The position numbers were made by a program, and so were the translations under genes. The notes under the pieces are model-generated. The model ran no database searches. It was not told where the DNA came from and saw nothing but the letters and a program-made list of their open reading frames with translations. From assembly GCA_038212305.1 (NCBI GenBank), contig JBBQUP010000012.1:1-48174 (forward strand): a DNA stretch of 48,174 bases, written 5' to 3'. This document shows, in pieces, positions 1 through 9,300 of the stretch. Numbering within the stretch: position 1 is the stretch's first letter; every line of letters begins with the position of its first letter. The stretch comes from JBBQUP01 sp038212305 (lineage in GTDB: Bacteria; Bacteroidota; Bacteroidia; Bacteroidales; Marinilabiliaceae).

Positions 1-1
1 T

Positions 2-853
2 ATTCACGAAGAAGCCGCTTTTAGTAATAGACGAGCTGCCACAGCCGAAGAAGATATTACCTTGTTGCAATGGGCCAAAGATATGGGTTGTAACTATGTG
101 AGATTAGCACATTATCCCCACAACGAACAAATGGTTCGCCAGGCGGAGAGAATGGGTTTAATGGTATGGTCTGAAATACCAGTTTATTGGACTATTCAGT
201 GGAATAATCCTGAAACGTATAAAAATGCCGAAGCCCAGCTGACTGATATGATTACACGTGATAAAAATCGCGCCAACGTTATTATTTGGTCGATTGCGAA
301 TGAAACACCTCACAGTCCTGAACGATTGAGCTTTTTGACTAGTTTGGCAAATAAAGCTCGTTCGCTCGATTCGTGTCGTCTTATAGGTGCAGCAATGGAA
401 AAAGAGTATTTAGATAATGGGATGATGACTGTTAAGGATGAGCTGAGCAAGGTTTTGGATATATTAAGTTTTAATGAATATGTGGGGTGGTATGAAGGAT
501 TACCAGAGAAATGTGATAAGACCAATTGGGTTTTTGAAACGAAAAAACCGGTGTTTATTAGCGAATTTGGTGGTGGCGCATTATATGGTTTTAGAGGTGA
601 AGATACAGAGCGATTTACTGAAGATTTCCAAGAAGACTTATATGAAAGAAGCATAAATATGTTCAAGCGAATTCCCGGTTTAGCTGGTACTTCGCCATGG
701 ATTTTAAAAGATTTTAGATCTCCCAGACGTCAGCTACGCGATATTCAAGATGATTTTAATCGTAAAGGACTCATTTCGGATAAAGGGCAAAAGAAAAAAG
801 CATTTTTTGTTATGAAAAGTTGGTATGATGAACTGAAGGAGAAATATAAGTAA
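2..853 (+). CDS. GH2 family glycosidase, C-terminal part (5' end outside window)
   Basis: This is the C-terminal part of a glycoside hydrolase family 2 enzyme of the beta-glucuronidase/beta-galactosidase type. The frame is open to the window edge, so the start is outside; the first visible residues (IHEEAAFSNRR) already belong to the (beta/alpha)8 catalytic barrel. The stretch MGCNYVRLAHYPHNE is the typical barrel signature. IANETPHS holds the expected acid/base Glu (codon 302-304), and ISEFGGGA holds the expected nucleophile Glu (codon 563-565). The protein ends just after the barrel, as in short three-domain GH2 enzymes. The sugar specificity cannot be read from this fragment. It is followed by a long hairpin at 902-956 that probably ends its transcript. 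It runs opposite to PUL 1 and may belong to another glycan cluster to the left. Confidence 0.9.
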   Translation: MHEEAAFSNRRAATAEEDITLLQWAKDMGCNYVRLAHYPHNEQMVRQAERMGLMVWSEIPVYWTIQWNNPETYKNAEAQLTDMITRDKNRANVIIWSIANETPHSPERLSFLTSLANKARSLDSCRLIGAAMEKEYLDNGMMTVKDELSKVLDILSFNEYVGWYEGLPEKCDKTNWVFETKKPVFISEFGGGALYGFRGEDTERFTEDFQEDLYERSINMFKRIPGLAGTSPWILKDFRSPRRQLRDIQDDFNRKGLISDKGQKKKAFFVMKSWYDELKEKYK

Positions 854-901
854 ACACTCATATGCATTGTAGTTCACATTAAGCTAAAATGTTTTAATCC
901 T

Positions 902-956
902 ATCGGGTAGATGTTCCGTGAGATGAATTAATTATCTCACGGAACATCTACCCGAT
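902..956. terminator. 23-bp perfect hairpin, probable bidirectional terminator
   Basis: Two perfectly complementary 23-nt arms (902-924 and 934-956) flank a 9-nt A/T-rich loop. The plus-strand 3' arm is followed by TTTTA, and the minus-strand side is also T-rich, so it could end transcription from both the GH2 gene and the RNase HI relic. The stem is longer and more perfect than most intrinsic terminators, so a small mobile-element remnant is an alternative. Confidence 0.6.
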
Positions 957-994
957 TTTAGTACAGTTCGTAAAAACATTCTTGAAATAAGTGT

Positions 995-1922
995 TTAAGG
1001 AGCAATATAAGTACCCCTTATATTGAATCTTGATAGTCCCAAAAGGTCTTTCTTTATGTGTGCCATAAGCCAAAAAAGAGATGGAGAATCAGGATAATCT
1101 ACATATTTTTTTGCTTCTTCAACCAGATACAATATACATCGCTTTACACACAGGGTAATACATATAGTATTCAACGTAATAGGCTTGATTTGCCTTTGAC
1201 TTTTTTTGCGTAGAAGTTTTCTTAATTACAGGAGTCCCGCAATGTCTGCAACTATCACCTTCCTGAGTGATTTTTCTTTTCGGGTTGTTTTCATTAGCAT
1301 TTTGTTCTTTACCTTGGGGACTAGGTGGCTTTTCGATGTTCTCATACCCCTCATCATCTATCCGTTTCTCGGATTGTAAAGCGCAAGTTGGTTAAAAATC
1401 ACAACGTTCATTCTCTGGAGGACCATTATGACCTTTTAACCACTAAAACGTAACATCATTTTTAGAAATCAAGTCTAATAATCTACTCCACAAGTCAATA
1501 TTGTTTGCCTTTTCCTTTTTGTTTCGATACCAATTATTTGACTTCCATTTTTCAGCCCAACCTTTTTCTATACCATCAATTACATATCTAGAATCAGTAT
1601 AAAGATTTACAATAGACTTCGTTTTTAGTTTTTCTAATCCAGTAATCACACCTAATAATTCCATGCGATTATTAGGTGTCAAGTTATATTCTTGTGAAAA
1701 CTCTTTACGTTTTCCTTTCCATGATAAAATTATTCCATATCCACCATTTCCTGGATTTGGTTCTGCTCCTCCATCGGAGAATAAATCTATAATTGGTATT
1801 TCATCCCATTTATCTATATTTGTCTTATTTTGACTTCGCACTTCGAATTGTGCCTCAATTATATATGTATCATTTTGCTCCTCAAAGCAATCCAAATATA
1901 CATAACAACGATACAAAAACAA
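995..1922 (-). pseudogene. rnhA: Ribonuclease HI with C-terminal zinc-ribbon-like tail, decayed
   Basis: The intact part (1443-1922) encodes an RNase HI fold with FSDGGAEPNPGNGGYG (catalytic Asp about residue 50), NNRMELLGVI (Glu 88) and LYTDSRYV (Asp 110). An in-frame TAG at 1443-1445 stops it before the fourth catalytic Asp. The same frame continues with WLKGHNGPPENERCD, the classic RNase HI C-terminal motif, then meets TAA at 1392-1394. It goes on through a Cys-containing tail (CRHCGTP, then YYVEYYMYYPVCKAMYIV) and meets TGA at 1119-1121. A one-base frame change near 1120-1125 restores VEEAKKYVDYPD and the natural end RFNIRGTYIAP at 995-997. Bacteroidota RNase HI proteins with such a tail exist as intact genes, as far as I recall. 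The apparent start is a TTG at 1922 with no good leader, so the 5' end may also be damaged. Function is very probably lost. Confidence 0.85.
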
Positions 1923-2056
1923 CTTAATATATTACCACCTTATTTTTTTACTAGTAACACTGGAACCGAGACTGTCCGATTGGGCTTGTATTAGTCATAG
2001 ATTATTTTCAATAGATATTAACCCATATTGCAGGCCTTACACCCCCGAAATGTGGG

Positions 2057-3727
2057 TTAATAGGTAAAACCTAATTTTGTTAATCCTTTTTGTACGTCAC
2101 TGTTTTGCATAAACAAATTCCATATCATAGCACTTCTATAATTTTCAACCATAACGATAATTGGTCCTTGATCGATTGCTAAATAAGATGGTGAATACCA
2201 AGGAATGTTTAAGTTAAAAGCATCTTTAAATCCATACTCCCCCCATATCTTATCCCCTATTATATAATAAAAAAACTTAAGCGCTTTCATACTTTCAAAA
2301 GGAGTGTATGGAAATGCAGATATTGCAGCCGTAGGGGCAATAACACCCACATCATTATTTGGTGAACTTGCAGTGTATCCAAAATCAACATCACTAGCCG
2401 TAAGCCCCCAGCAATCACCTGAAAAACCGATTTGATTTTTTGGATTCGAAACACAATAACTGTAGTTAATTTTCGAATGCGCTACATTCTGTGTCATGTA
2501 ATTGGCATATTGATTGGAAAGATGTGTGGGATTTAAACCCATAAACGAATAGTGACTAAAAAACAACGGACCTCCTTTATCCTCTCCAAGAGGCAATACT
2601 GTATTGAAAAAAGTTTTACCGTTAACTATTGCACCATTACGAGCCCATCCTTGTTCGTAAACGTCCTTACTTATAGGAAAGGTAGGCGATGCAGCAGCCA
2701 AAACATAAACAATTAATCCTTCGTTCCAACCTTGTATTTTATGATTCATCTGCCAAGTATAGTTTGGAGACCAATGCCAATACAATACATTTTGATTGTC
2801 TTGAGTATACCAACTCCACTCAACGCGCTCATAAATGGTTTGAATTTTATCGCATAACGCAATTTCCTGAGCAGATCCACTTTTAAAAAACTCTTTTACA
2901 GCAAGTAATCCTTGACACAGAAAAGCAGTTTCAACTAAGTCGCCGCCATTATCTTTTGTGCTAAAAGGTATTACTTTACCACTCGTGCCATTTAGCCAAT
3001 GCGGATAAGCACCATGAAATGTTTCAGTTTGAGCATTTGATAAGAAATTAACAATTTTTACAAATCGATCAAAACCCTCGTTTCGAGTTATAAAACCACG
3101 GTTGATGCCAACCAGAATAGCCATTAACCCAAACCCACTTCCACCTGTAGTGACTGTTTCTCCAGATCCCAAGCGTTCACGAGTTAAACCAGAAACTGGA
3201 TGAGCATAATCCCAAAAATACTTAAAGGTATTTTGCTGAATCTTTGTGAGCAATTCATTATCGGAAATTAATGGAAATTTAGCAGTTGAATCCATTGATG
3301 TTGAAATCGTGCAACTGAAGCCACTTTGTATAATTCCTCCTAAATTATTTCCTGTACTTAAAATCAATCGGAATTGAGATAAAGGAGCCGGGGTTTGATT
3401 GATTTTAATTATCAATTCGTTTTTATTAATTGATGGAAAAACAGAATAAAAAGTATCGATTAAGTTCGTGAAGAAAAGATCATTTTTTTTAAGTTGAGAC
3501 CCATCTATTTGATCATTAAAAACTAAGTTAACTTGAATATTTGCTATAGCTATATTCGACAATCGTCCATTATCCAAAACTTTTTCACCATTGATTTCAA
3601 CATATTCAACAATTAAATTAGGTTTAGGTGTTGGAGAATCCGTTTTTTTGCATGAATTAATTAGCAACACTAAGACCAAAACAAAATTCATTTTAAAATA
3701 TCCTGAAATAAACGATTTGTCTCGCAT
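2057..3727 (-). CDS. GH144-type endo-beta-1,2-glucanase lipoprotein (glucoamylase-like PF10091 domain)
   Basis: A 556-aa lipoprotein with a lipobox ending LLINSC (Cys 26). Residues about 35-150 look like an Ig-like bacterial domain. The rest is a PF10091 'glycoamylase' (alpha/alpha)6 domain as in GH144: FKYFWDYAHPVSGLTRER, TTGGSGFGLMAI, DNGGDLVETAFLCQGLL, FSHYSFMGLNP, and AIDQGPIIVMVENYRS near the C terminus. GH144 enzymes cut linear beta-1,2-glucan to sophoro-oligosaccharides, so I infer a surface-exposed endo-glucanase. It is the last gene of PUL 1, 130 bp after the LamG lipoprotein; that gap holds a 9-bp-arm hairpin (3780-3823). The start MRDKSF gives the signal peptide its positive charges; the inner Met 13 would not. 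PF10091 is broader than GH144, so another glucan linkage is possible. Confidence 0.82.
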   Translation of the reverse strand: MRDKSFISGYFKMNFVLVLVLLINSCKKTDSPTPKPNLIVEYVEINGEKVLDNGRLSNIAIANIQVNLVFNDQIDGSQLKKNDLFFTNLIDTFYSVFPSINKNELIIKINQTPAPLSQFRLILSTGNNLGGIIQSGFSCTISTSMDSTAKFPLISDNELLTKIQQNTFKYFWDYAHPVSGLTRERLGSGETVTTGGSGFGLMAILVGINRGFITRNEGFDRFVKIVNFLSNAQTETFHGAYPHWLNGTSGKVIPFSTKDNGGDLVETAFLCQGLLAVKEFFKSGSAQEIALCDKIQTIYERVEWSWYTQDNQNVLYWHWSPNYTWQMNHKIQGWNEGLIVYVLAAASPTFPISKDVYEQGWARNGAIVNGKTFFNTVLPLGEDKGGPLFFSHYSFMGLNPTHLSNQYANYMTQNVAHSKINYSYCVSNPKNQIGFSGDCWGLTASDVDFGYTASSPNNDVGVIAPTAAISAFPYTPFESMKALKFFYYIIGDKIWGEYGFKDAFNLNIPWYSPSYLAIDQGPIIVMVENYRSAMIWNLFMQNSDVQKGLTKLGFTY

Positions 3728-3779
3728 AATAGCATTTTAAAAAGCGATAAAAAAAGAGCAGCTTCATTTATTACCATCT

Positions 3780-3823
3780 AATTTTGAGACACCTAAAACA
3801 AAAACTTTAATTAGCTCAAAATT
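3780..3823. other. Intercistronic hairpin before the last PUL 1 gene
   Basis: Perfect 9-bp arms AATTTTGAG (3780-3788) and CTCAAAATT (3815-3823) with a 26-nt loop lie in the 130-bp gap between the LamG gene and the distal GH144 gene. No U-run follows on the minus strand, so this is not a normal terminator. It could be an RNA-processing or stability element. Confidence 0.3.
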
Positions 3824-3857
3824 AATAATGAAATAAATAAAACTGCCCCAATAATAA

Positions 3858-4751
3858 TTATGGGTTTAACTGAGTAATTTCGGCATTATAAAGAGCGGTT
3901 ACCTCAGTGGTATTTAAACCTTTATCGTAAATCCTAAGCTCATCAATTCTACCAGTAAAATAACCCATCCATTCGTCTTGACTAGCACCTAAGATCCGTT
4001 GAACCCATCCACCAATAGCCATTTGAGTGGCATTGTTAAAAACTAGATCTCCTAAGCCAGGACGAGGTGAAACATCATCACCAGCAGCCCAACGATTGGT
4101 AATGCCAGCATCAAGTGTTAAAGCTGCACCATTAACATAAACCATGTATTTTGAGGTTACATTATCGTAGGCAAATACCAAGTGAATCCATTTATTTTCA
4201 AGAAACGCTGGTTTAGAAAATCCTACAAATTGGTTTGCCCAAACAGCTCCCTCTTTATGGTAAACCATTTTAATATTTAATGAATCAACAACATCAGGCA
4301 TACGATCTTGTGTTATCATTAGATTTCCCCATGTAGGTTCGGAAGTACCAGAAATTTGAATGATACCCGGAACTGGTGCAACACCATCAATAGCAGGTGT
4401 ACCATAAAACCACATAGAAATAGTAAATGCTTTAAGCGTTTTTAGTTTACTTGCAGCAGGAAGATCATATAAATAATAGCCATTGCTAGCTCCTTGGTAA
4501 GCATTACCTCGTTTACCTAATACATAGGTTACATTAGGCATTTGCTTTGGTGTTAAAGCTGAGATTTTATCAACGCCATCACTTTCAAATGGAAAGTAAG
4601 CAACTAAATTGGTGGTTGCTACGGTTGCAGGATCAATTTTTCCCTCATTAGGATCAGTGCCAGAATCTTTAGAGCAACTAAAGAAAAAAACAGAAGAACC
4701 CAACAGGAACATCATAAAGATGTAGCTAAAATTAAAAAAACGATTTTTCAT
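3858..4751 (-). CDS. LamG/concanavalin A-like lipoprotein, probable surface glycan-binding protein
   Basis: A 297-aa lipoprotein with lipobox FFFSC (Cys 26). Residues about 48-292 form one LamG-type (PF13385, concanavalin A-like) jelly roll: LVAYFPFESDG at the start, FTISMWFYG, NKWIHLVFAYDN, YMVYVNGAAL and GRIDELRIYDKGL are the usual strands of this fold. The domain is common both in glycan-binding proteins and appended to glycosidases; no catalytic domain is present here. It lies directly downstream of susD (34 bp), the usual place for a SusE/SusF-like surface glycan-binding protein, so I infer that it binds the PUL 1 polysaccharide on the cell surface. The ligand is unknown. Confidence 0.82.
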   Translation of the reverse strand: MKNRFFNFSYIFMMFLLGSSVFFFSCSKDSGTDPNEGKIDPATVATTNLVAYFPFESDGVDKISALTPKQMPNVTYVLGKRGNAYQGASNGYYLYDLPAASKLKTLKAFTISMWFYGTPAIDGVAPVPGIIQISGTSEPTWGNLMITQDRMPDVVDSLNIKMVYHKEGAVWANQFVGFSKPAFLENKWIHLVFAYDNVTSKYMVYVNGAALTLDAGITNRWAAGDDVSPRPGLGDLVFNNATQMAIGGWVQRILGASQDEWMGYFTGRIDELRIYDKGLNTTEVTALYNAEITQLNP

Positions 4752-4785
4752 AAAAAGAAGTGTTAGTTAATAAATAAAACATGTA

Positions 4786-6279
4786 CTAATTATATCCACT
4801 GTTTTGAATAAGATTTGTGTTTAATTTCATTTGATTGGCTGGAATAGGGAAATGCTCATGTTTACCTACCACGAAATTTTTCCCATGAGCAGCTAAAGCA
4901 TTTTTCGCCTGACCGGTTCTAACAAGATCAAAAAAGCGATCTTCCTCTAATGCCAACTCAGCCCTGCGCTCATCCCATATATTTTGAATAGTAGCTGGGG
5001 CTTCTATTAACCCTGCTCTTATTCGCACTGCATTTAAAGCCATATAAGCATCATAACCCGATGTGGTGGTAATTGTAGCTCCATTTGCCATCGCCTCAGC
5101 AAAAATTAATAGAACATCGCTGTAGCGTAATACCCGACAGTTATAGTCGAACCCATAACCGTTGTAATTCCATTTATTTTGGCTAGCTGGAGTATAAACT
5201 TTTCCATTATACACACTGTTAGTGCAGGCGTTTTTAATGCTATCACCCTCAGGGGTTTTGGTTCCTCGATATAAAAAAGTTGTTTGAGCTCGCACAGTTT
5301 CGCCTCGCTCTGTAAAAAAGCTGATTAAATTAGAGCTGGGCGTACAAAACCCCCAACCCTGCAAATTACCTGGACTATTTCCCCTTGGTCCTTGCTGATA
5401 GGCATACTCCAGAAACGTTTTATCACCACTACTTAATCCAAGTGTTGATGCTTGTATTTCAAACAAAGATTCTTTTGAATTCTCACCATCGATTAAAAAA
5501 TTATCGCGAAAATTTGGCAATAAATCATATCGTCCCGACGCGATTATTTTATCAGCATAAAAGGCTGCGTCATTCCATTCTCCACGGTAAAAGTGAACTT
5601 TAGCTTTCAATGCCATGGCACTATATTTAGTGATTCTTCCGGCCCACTCTTTGGTGTAACTTTCGGGCAAAACAGCTATAGCTTCATTTAAATCCTTTTC
5701 AATTAAATCGTACAATGCGCTAATCTCCGATTGTTTTGTTGATGATAAAATAGCTTCGGTTGTAATTGTATCGTAATATGGCACCTTACCAAACATCCGA
5801 ACTAAATTAAAGTAGGCATAAGCTCTAATAAACTTGCCCTCACCTTGACATTGCCATGCGTAATCTTTACTCTCTTGAGCTTGCAATTCTTGCGCAAACA
5901 ATGGCATTTGATGAATTGAATAGTTCGCTGCACTTACAATATCGTAGTAGGCATTCCACAAGTCGTTAAACATCCCATTTCCAGAAGTAAACGTAAAATC
6001 ATCGAGCTCTTTCGCAGGAGGATTATCTTCAGGAGAGCTCCCTTTATCGGCATTGTCAGATGTTATTTCAAATGCACTAATATATGGAAACTCATGCGCG
6101 CCATAGGATCGCATACTCGCATAAGCTGCACTGACGGATAAAAATATATTCTCAGATTTTGTATAGTCAACTCCAGTTGATGGTAACGTACCCTCGGGAC
6201 GAATATCTAAAAAATCATTGCACCCAGCTGATATAACTATCAAACCAACAATAAATGACCAAATTTTAATTGTCTTCAT
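4786..6279 (-). CDS. susD: SusD/RagB-family nutrient-binding outer-membrane lipoprotein (PUL 1)
   Basis: A 497-aa SusD homolog with lipobox ISAGC (Cys 20) followed by NDFLDIRPEG, the typical SusD beginning. TPR-like helices follow: GEGKFIRAYAYFNLVRMFGKVPY is the SusD signature near residue 150. The C-terminal part has IWDERRAELALEEDRFFDLV and ends FPIPANQMKLN...NSGYN, as in the family. It caps its SusC partner at the cell surface and delivers oligosaccharides to it. It starts 21 bp after the susC stop, in the conserved susC-susD order, and is followed by the LamG lipoprotein. Confidence 0.96.
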   Translation of the reverse strand: MKTIKIWSFIVGLIVISAGCNDFLDIRPEGTLPSTGVDYTKSENIFLSVSAAYASMRSYGAHEFPYISAFEITSDNADKGSSPEDNPPAKELDDFTFTSGNGMFNDLWNAYYDIVSAANYSIHQMPLFAQELQAQESKDYAWQCQGEGKFIRAYAYFNLVRMFGKVPYYDTITTEAILSSTKQSEISALYDLIEKDLNEAIAVLPESYTKEWAGRITKYSAMALKAKVHFYRGEWNDAAFYADKIIASGRYDLLPNFRDNFLIDGENSKESLFEIQASTLGLSSGDKTFLEYAYQQGPRGNSPGNLQGWGFCTPSSNLISFFTERGETVRAQTTFLYRGTKTPEGDSIKNACTNSVYNGKVYTPASQNKWNYNGYGFDYNCRVLRYSDVLLIFAEAMANGATITTTSGYDAYMALNAVRIRAGLIEAPATIQNIWDERRAELALEEDRFFDLVRTGQAKNALAAHGKNFVVGKHEHFPIPANQMKLNTNLIQNSGYN

Positions 6280-6300
6280 GATTTGCTTTTTTGTTTTTGT

Positions 6301-9300
6301 TTACAAATTCATTTTTACACCAACCGAATAAATGGCTTGCATAGGATAAAGGGTATTATCAACTCCCGAACTAATTGGTGATCCGCCAACTTCGGGTGTG
6401 AATCCGTTATAGCCAAAAAACGTAAAGGGCCGTTGAGCTGATAAATAAATCCGAATTTGTGGTATAAAACTTATGCTTTTAATTGTGTAACCCACTTGAG
6501 TATTTTGAATACGGATATAACTGCCATCTTCTACAAAGAAATCGTTGGCTTGTTGAATAAACGATGAATTATATGCTTCGGGAGATGGGTAAGTACTTGA
6601 TTTTTGATCAGAACGATAGGCATTCGTATAATAGTCCAAATCATAATTCCCATCCACAAAAATATCGCGATTCATGCGCTTTGCATTCAATATTTTATTA
6701 CCAAGTTGGCCTTGCAATGTTAAACCAATATCGAAGTTTTTATGAGTAACACCCAAGTCGATGCCTGCATAAAGCCAAGGTATTGGACTACCTAAAAACA
6801 CTTTATCGTTTTCGTCGATAATGTTATCGTTGTTTTGATCTTTGTATTTAAAGTATCCCTTATCCTTGATTGCTTGAGAAACGGGATCGCGTAATGCTTC
6901 TGATTCGGTTTGATAAACCGATGCAATCTCATAGCCATAAAACGATCCAATGGCTTCACCTATTTGAGTACGAGTAGTAAAATTTCCTCGGATTGATGCG
7001 CCTGGAATAAATGCCTTGCCATTGAGTTTTAATACTTCGTTGTGAATGGTTGTGGCATTAAAATTAACATGATACATCCATGTTTCTGAAAACTTGTCGC
7101 TCCATCGTAATTCGAGCTCAAAGCCACTATTTAAGACCGAGCCATTATTAGCCAACAGATCAGGTTTACCACCACCAGCTGCAACTGGAGTATAAAATAC
7201 AACATCGTTAGTGGTTCGATGGTAATAATCGACATTGCCTTGTAGTTTATTATTCTTATGCACAAAATCGATTCCTAAATCCCACTCATTAACAGTTTCC
7301 CATTTTAAATAATTCTGGGCAATAGTCTGAGAACCTACACCTTGAACAAGCTCATCGCCAAATACTCCCGAGCTAGCAGCCCCTACCAAACCGAGTGGAA
7401 CCAATGAATTTGCAGGAACATTGTCGTTGCCTAGCATCCCCCAACTGGCGCGAAATTTAAGAAACTGAAAAATGGACTGGTTTTGCATAAAACCCTCTTT
7501 TGTTAAAACCCAGCCTAACCCTAAGGATGGGAAATAGCCCCATTTTTCTTGGTATTTCGATGATGCATCAGCACGAAAAGTTAAGGTCGCTAAATATCTA
7601 TCATTGAAATTATAAGTTCCTCGACCAAAAAAAGAGACACCATGATTAACATACCCGTTATCATTCGAATTTCTACCCGTTGTAGAACCCACCGACAAGT
7701 ACTTCGACTGGTCATCAAAACTAGGCACATTAAGTGCAAATCCACTTAACCCGTAACCCCTTTCGATACGAGTTGATTGCCCTAATAATAACGAATAGGC
7801 GTGTTGATTTGTAGAGTTTGTATAGGTCAATAGATTATCGAGAATATGACGATCAGCTACATTAAAGTTCTTATTTAACGTAGATTTTCGAATGCCCTGA
7901 GAACCTCCTACAATATATTCGGGAGAGTAAGCTTGATTTCTCCAAAAGTTAAAATCGAGATTATACGATGTTTTGAATTTCAGCTTCTTATTAATTGCCA
8001 TTTCGGCAAAAGTGGCAAAAATAAGTTTAGTCCCTTTATCCATGTTTTCGGGATAATAAGCTGAAGCCACAGGATTACCATATTGATTTCCAAAATTATA
8101 CAATTGTGGCGAATCGAATTTTATGGGATATGCAACCTGATTGGCATCGTTATAAGTATTGTAAACTGGAGGGTTCACATAGGCTGAGAAGAACGCATTG
8201 TTATTTGGATTTAATTTTGAGTATTGAGATAGAACATTACTAAATCCAACCTTTAGCCAACTTAAAACGTCCGACTCATAACGAGATCGGATATTTAAAC
8301 GATCGTAGCTGCTATTGTATTTTAAAATTCCTTCCTGATTCAAATAACTTACGCCAAAAGAGTAATTGGCTTTTCCTGTTCGGCCAGAAATATCTATACT
8401 ATGATTACTCATAGGTGCATTACCCAAAAGCTCATGATACCAATTTGTGTCACCTGGATAATTATTTACATCTCGAGGTACATAGCCAATGGTTTGTTCA
8501 TTCGCTAAATTAACCAGCTCAACATAATGACTTCTAGAAGCCATTTGCATCACATTCACTGGAGTTTGAATTGCATAATAACCTTCGTAGCTAACGACTG
8601 GTTTTTCGGATGTACCTCTTTTAGTGGTAACAATCACCACCCCATTGGCGGCACGAACACCATAAATAGCTGAGGCTGATGCATCTTTAAGCACCGATAT
8701 TTCATCGATATCGTTACTGCTTAAAAAATCGATGTTATCAACAAATGCACCATCAACAACAAATAGAGGAGATGCATAATCTCCAATAGAACCTACTCCC
8801 CTAATTTTAATGGTACTTGTGCTTCCGGGAGCCCCATTATTAATAACCTGTACGCCTGATATTTTCCCTTGTAAAGCCTGTGCTGGATTAGACGTAATTT
8901 GTTTCGCTAAAGCTTCGCCTTTAACAATTGCAATTGGAGCTGTTAAATCCTTTACTTTCTGCGATCCATAACCAACTACTACCACTTCGTTTAATTCCGT
9001 TTTATCGAGATGCAATAAAACATCTAAAACAGTTTGATCATTGACAATAACTTCTTTTGAAATGTATCCAAGATATGAAAAAACTAAAGTTGAGTTTTTA
9101 TTAACTTGCATAGAAAAGTTACCTTCTACATCGGTAATGCTGCCATTGGTAGTCCCTTTAATTAATATTGTTGCACCAATTAACGCATCGTTACTATCTG
9201 CATCTTTAATGGTTCCTTGCAATAGCATTATTTGAGCCCAAACACTCGAACTCATCAGCAATAGACCAATAATAAATACATATTTACTTATTGCTTTCAT
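6301..9300 (-). CDS. susC: SusC/RagA-family TonB-dependent outer-membrane transporter (PUL 1)
   Basis: A 999-aa SusC homolog. Signal peptide (about 1-22), then a carboxypeptidase-D regulatory-like domain (about 25-100, LQGTIKDADSNDALIGATI), the TonB-box region ELNEVVVVGYGSQKV, the plug (about 110-225, with VDGAFVDNIDFLSSNDIDEI and VLKDASASAIYGVRAANGV) and a long beta-barrel ending ...YSVGVKMNL. It imports oligosaccharides across the outer membrane using TonB energy. Its start codon overlaps the end of the upstream GH144 gene by 17 bp (9284-9300), which suggests translational coupling. Unusually, two enzyme genes precede susC in this operon rather than follow susD. Confidence 0.96.
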   Translation of the reverse strand: MKAISKYVFIIGLLLMSSSVWAQIMLLQGTIKDADSNDALIGATILIKGTTNGSITDVEGNFSMQVNKNSTLVFSYLGYISKEVIVNDQTVLDVLLHLDKTELNEVVVVGYGSQKVKDLTAPIAIVKGEALAKQITSNPAQALQGKISGVQVINNGAPGSTSTIKIRGVGSIGDYASPLFVVDGAFVDNIDFLSSNDIDEISVLKDASASAIYGVRAANGVVIVTTKRGTSEKPVVSYEGYYAIQTPVNVMQMASRSHYVELVNLANEQTIGYVPRDVNNYPGDTNWYHELLGNAPMSNHSIDISGRTGKANYSFGVSYLNQEGILKYNSSYDRLNIRSRYESDVLSWLKVGFSNVLSQYSKLNPNNNAFFSAYVNPPVYNTYNDANQVAYPIKFDSPQLYNFGNQYGNPVASAYYPENMDKGTKLIFATFAEMAINKKLKFKTSYNLDFNFWRNQAYSPEYIVGGSQGIRKSTLNKNFNVADRHILDNLLTYTNSTNQHAYSLLLGQSTRIERGYGLSGFALNVPSFDDQSKYLSVGSTTGRNSNDNGYVNHGVSFFGRGTYNFNDRYLATLTFRADASSKYQEKWGYFPSLGLGWVLTKEGFMQNQSIFQFLKFRASWGMLGNDNVPANSLVPLGLVGAASSGVFGDELVQGVGSQTIAQNYLKWETVNEWDLGIDFVHKNNKLQGNVDYYHRTTNDVVFYTPVAAGGGKPDLLANNGSVLNSGFELELRWSDKFSETWMYHVNFNATTIHNEVLKLNGKAFIPGASIRGNFTTRTQIGEAIGSFYGYEIASVYQTESEALRDPVSQAIKDKGYFKYKDQNNDNIIDENDKVFLGSPIPWLYAGIDLGVTHKNFDIGLTLQGQLGNKILNAKRMNRDIFVDGNYDLDYYTNAYRSDQKSSTYPSPEAYNSSFIQQANDFFVEDGSYIRIQNTQVGYTIKSISFIPQIRIYLSAQRPFTFFGYNGFTPEVGGSPISSGVDNTLYPMQAIYSVGVKMNL

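Noticed and set aside
310..666. 118-codon antisense frame over the GH2 gene
   Set aside because: The plus strand has the conserved GH2 catalytic motifs in the same place; the antisense frame has none.
2016..2062. 10-bp inverted repeat TATTAACCCA/TGGGTTAATA over the stop codon of the distal GH144 gene
   Set aside because: The loop is 27 nt and no U-run follows on the minus strand; it could end the operon but the evidence is poor.
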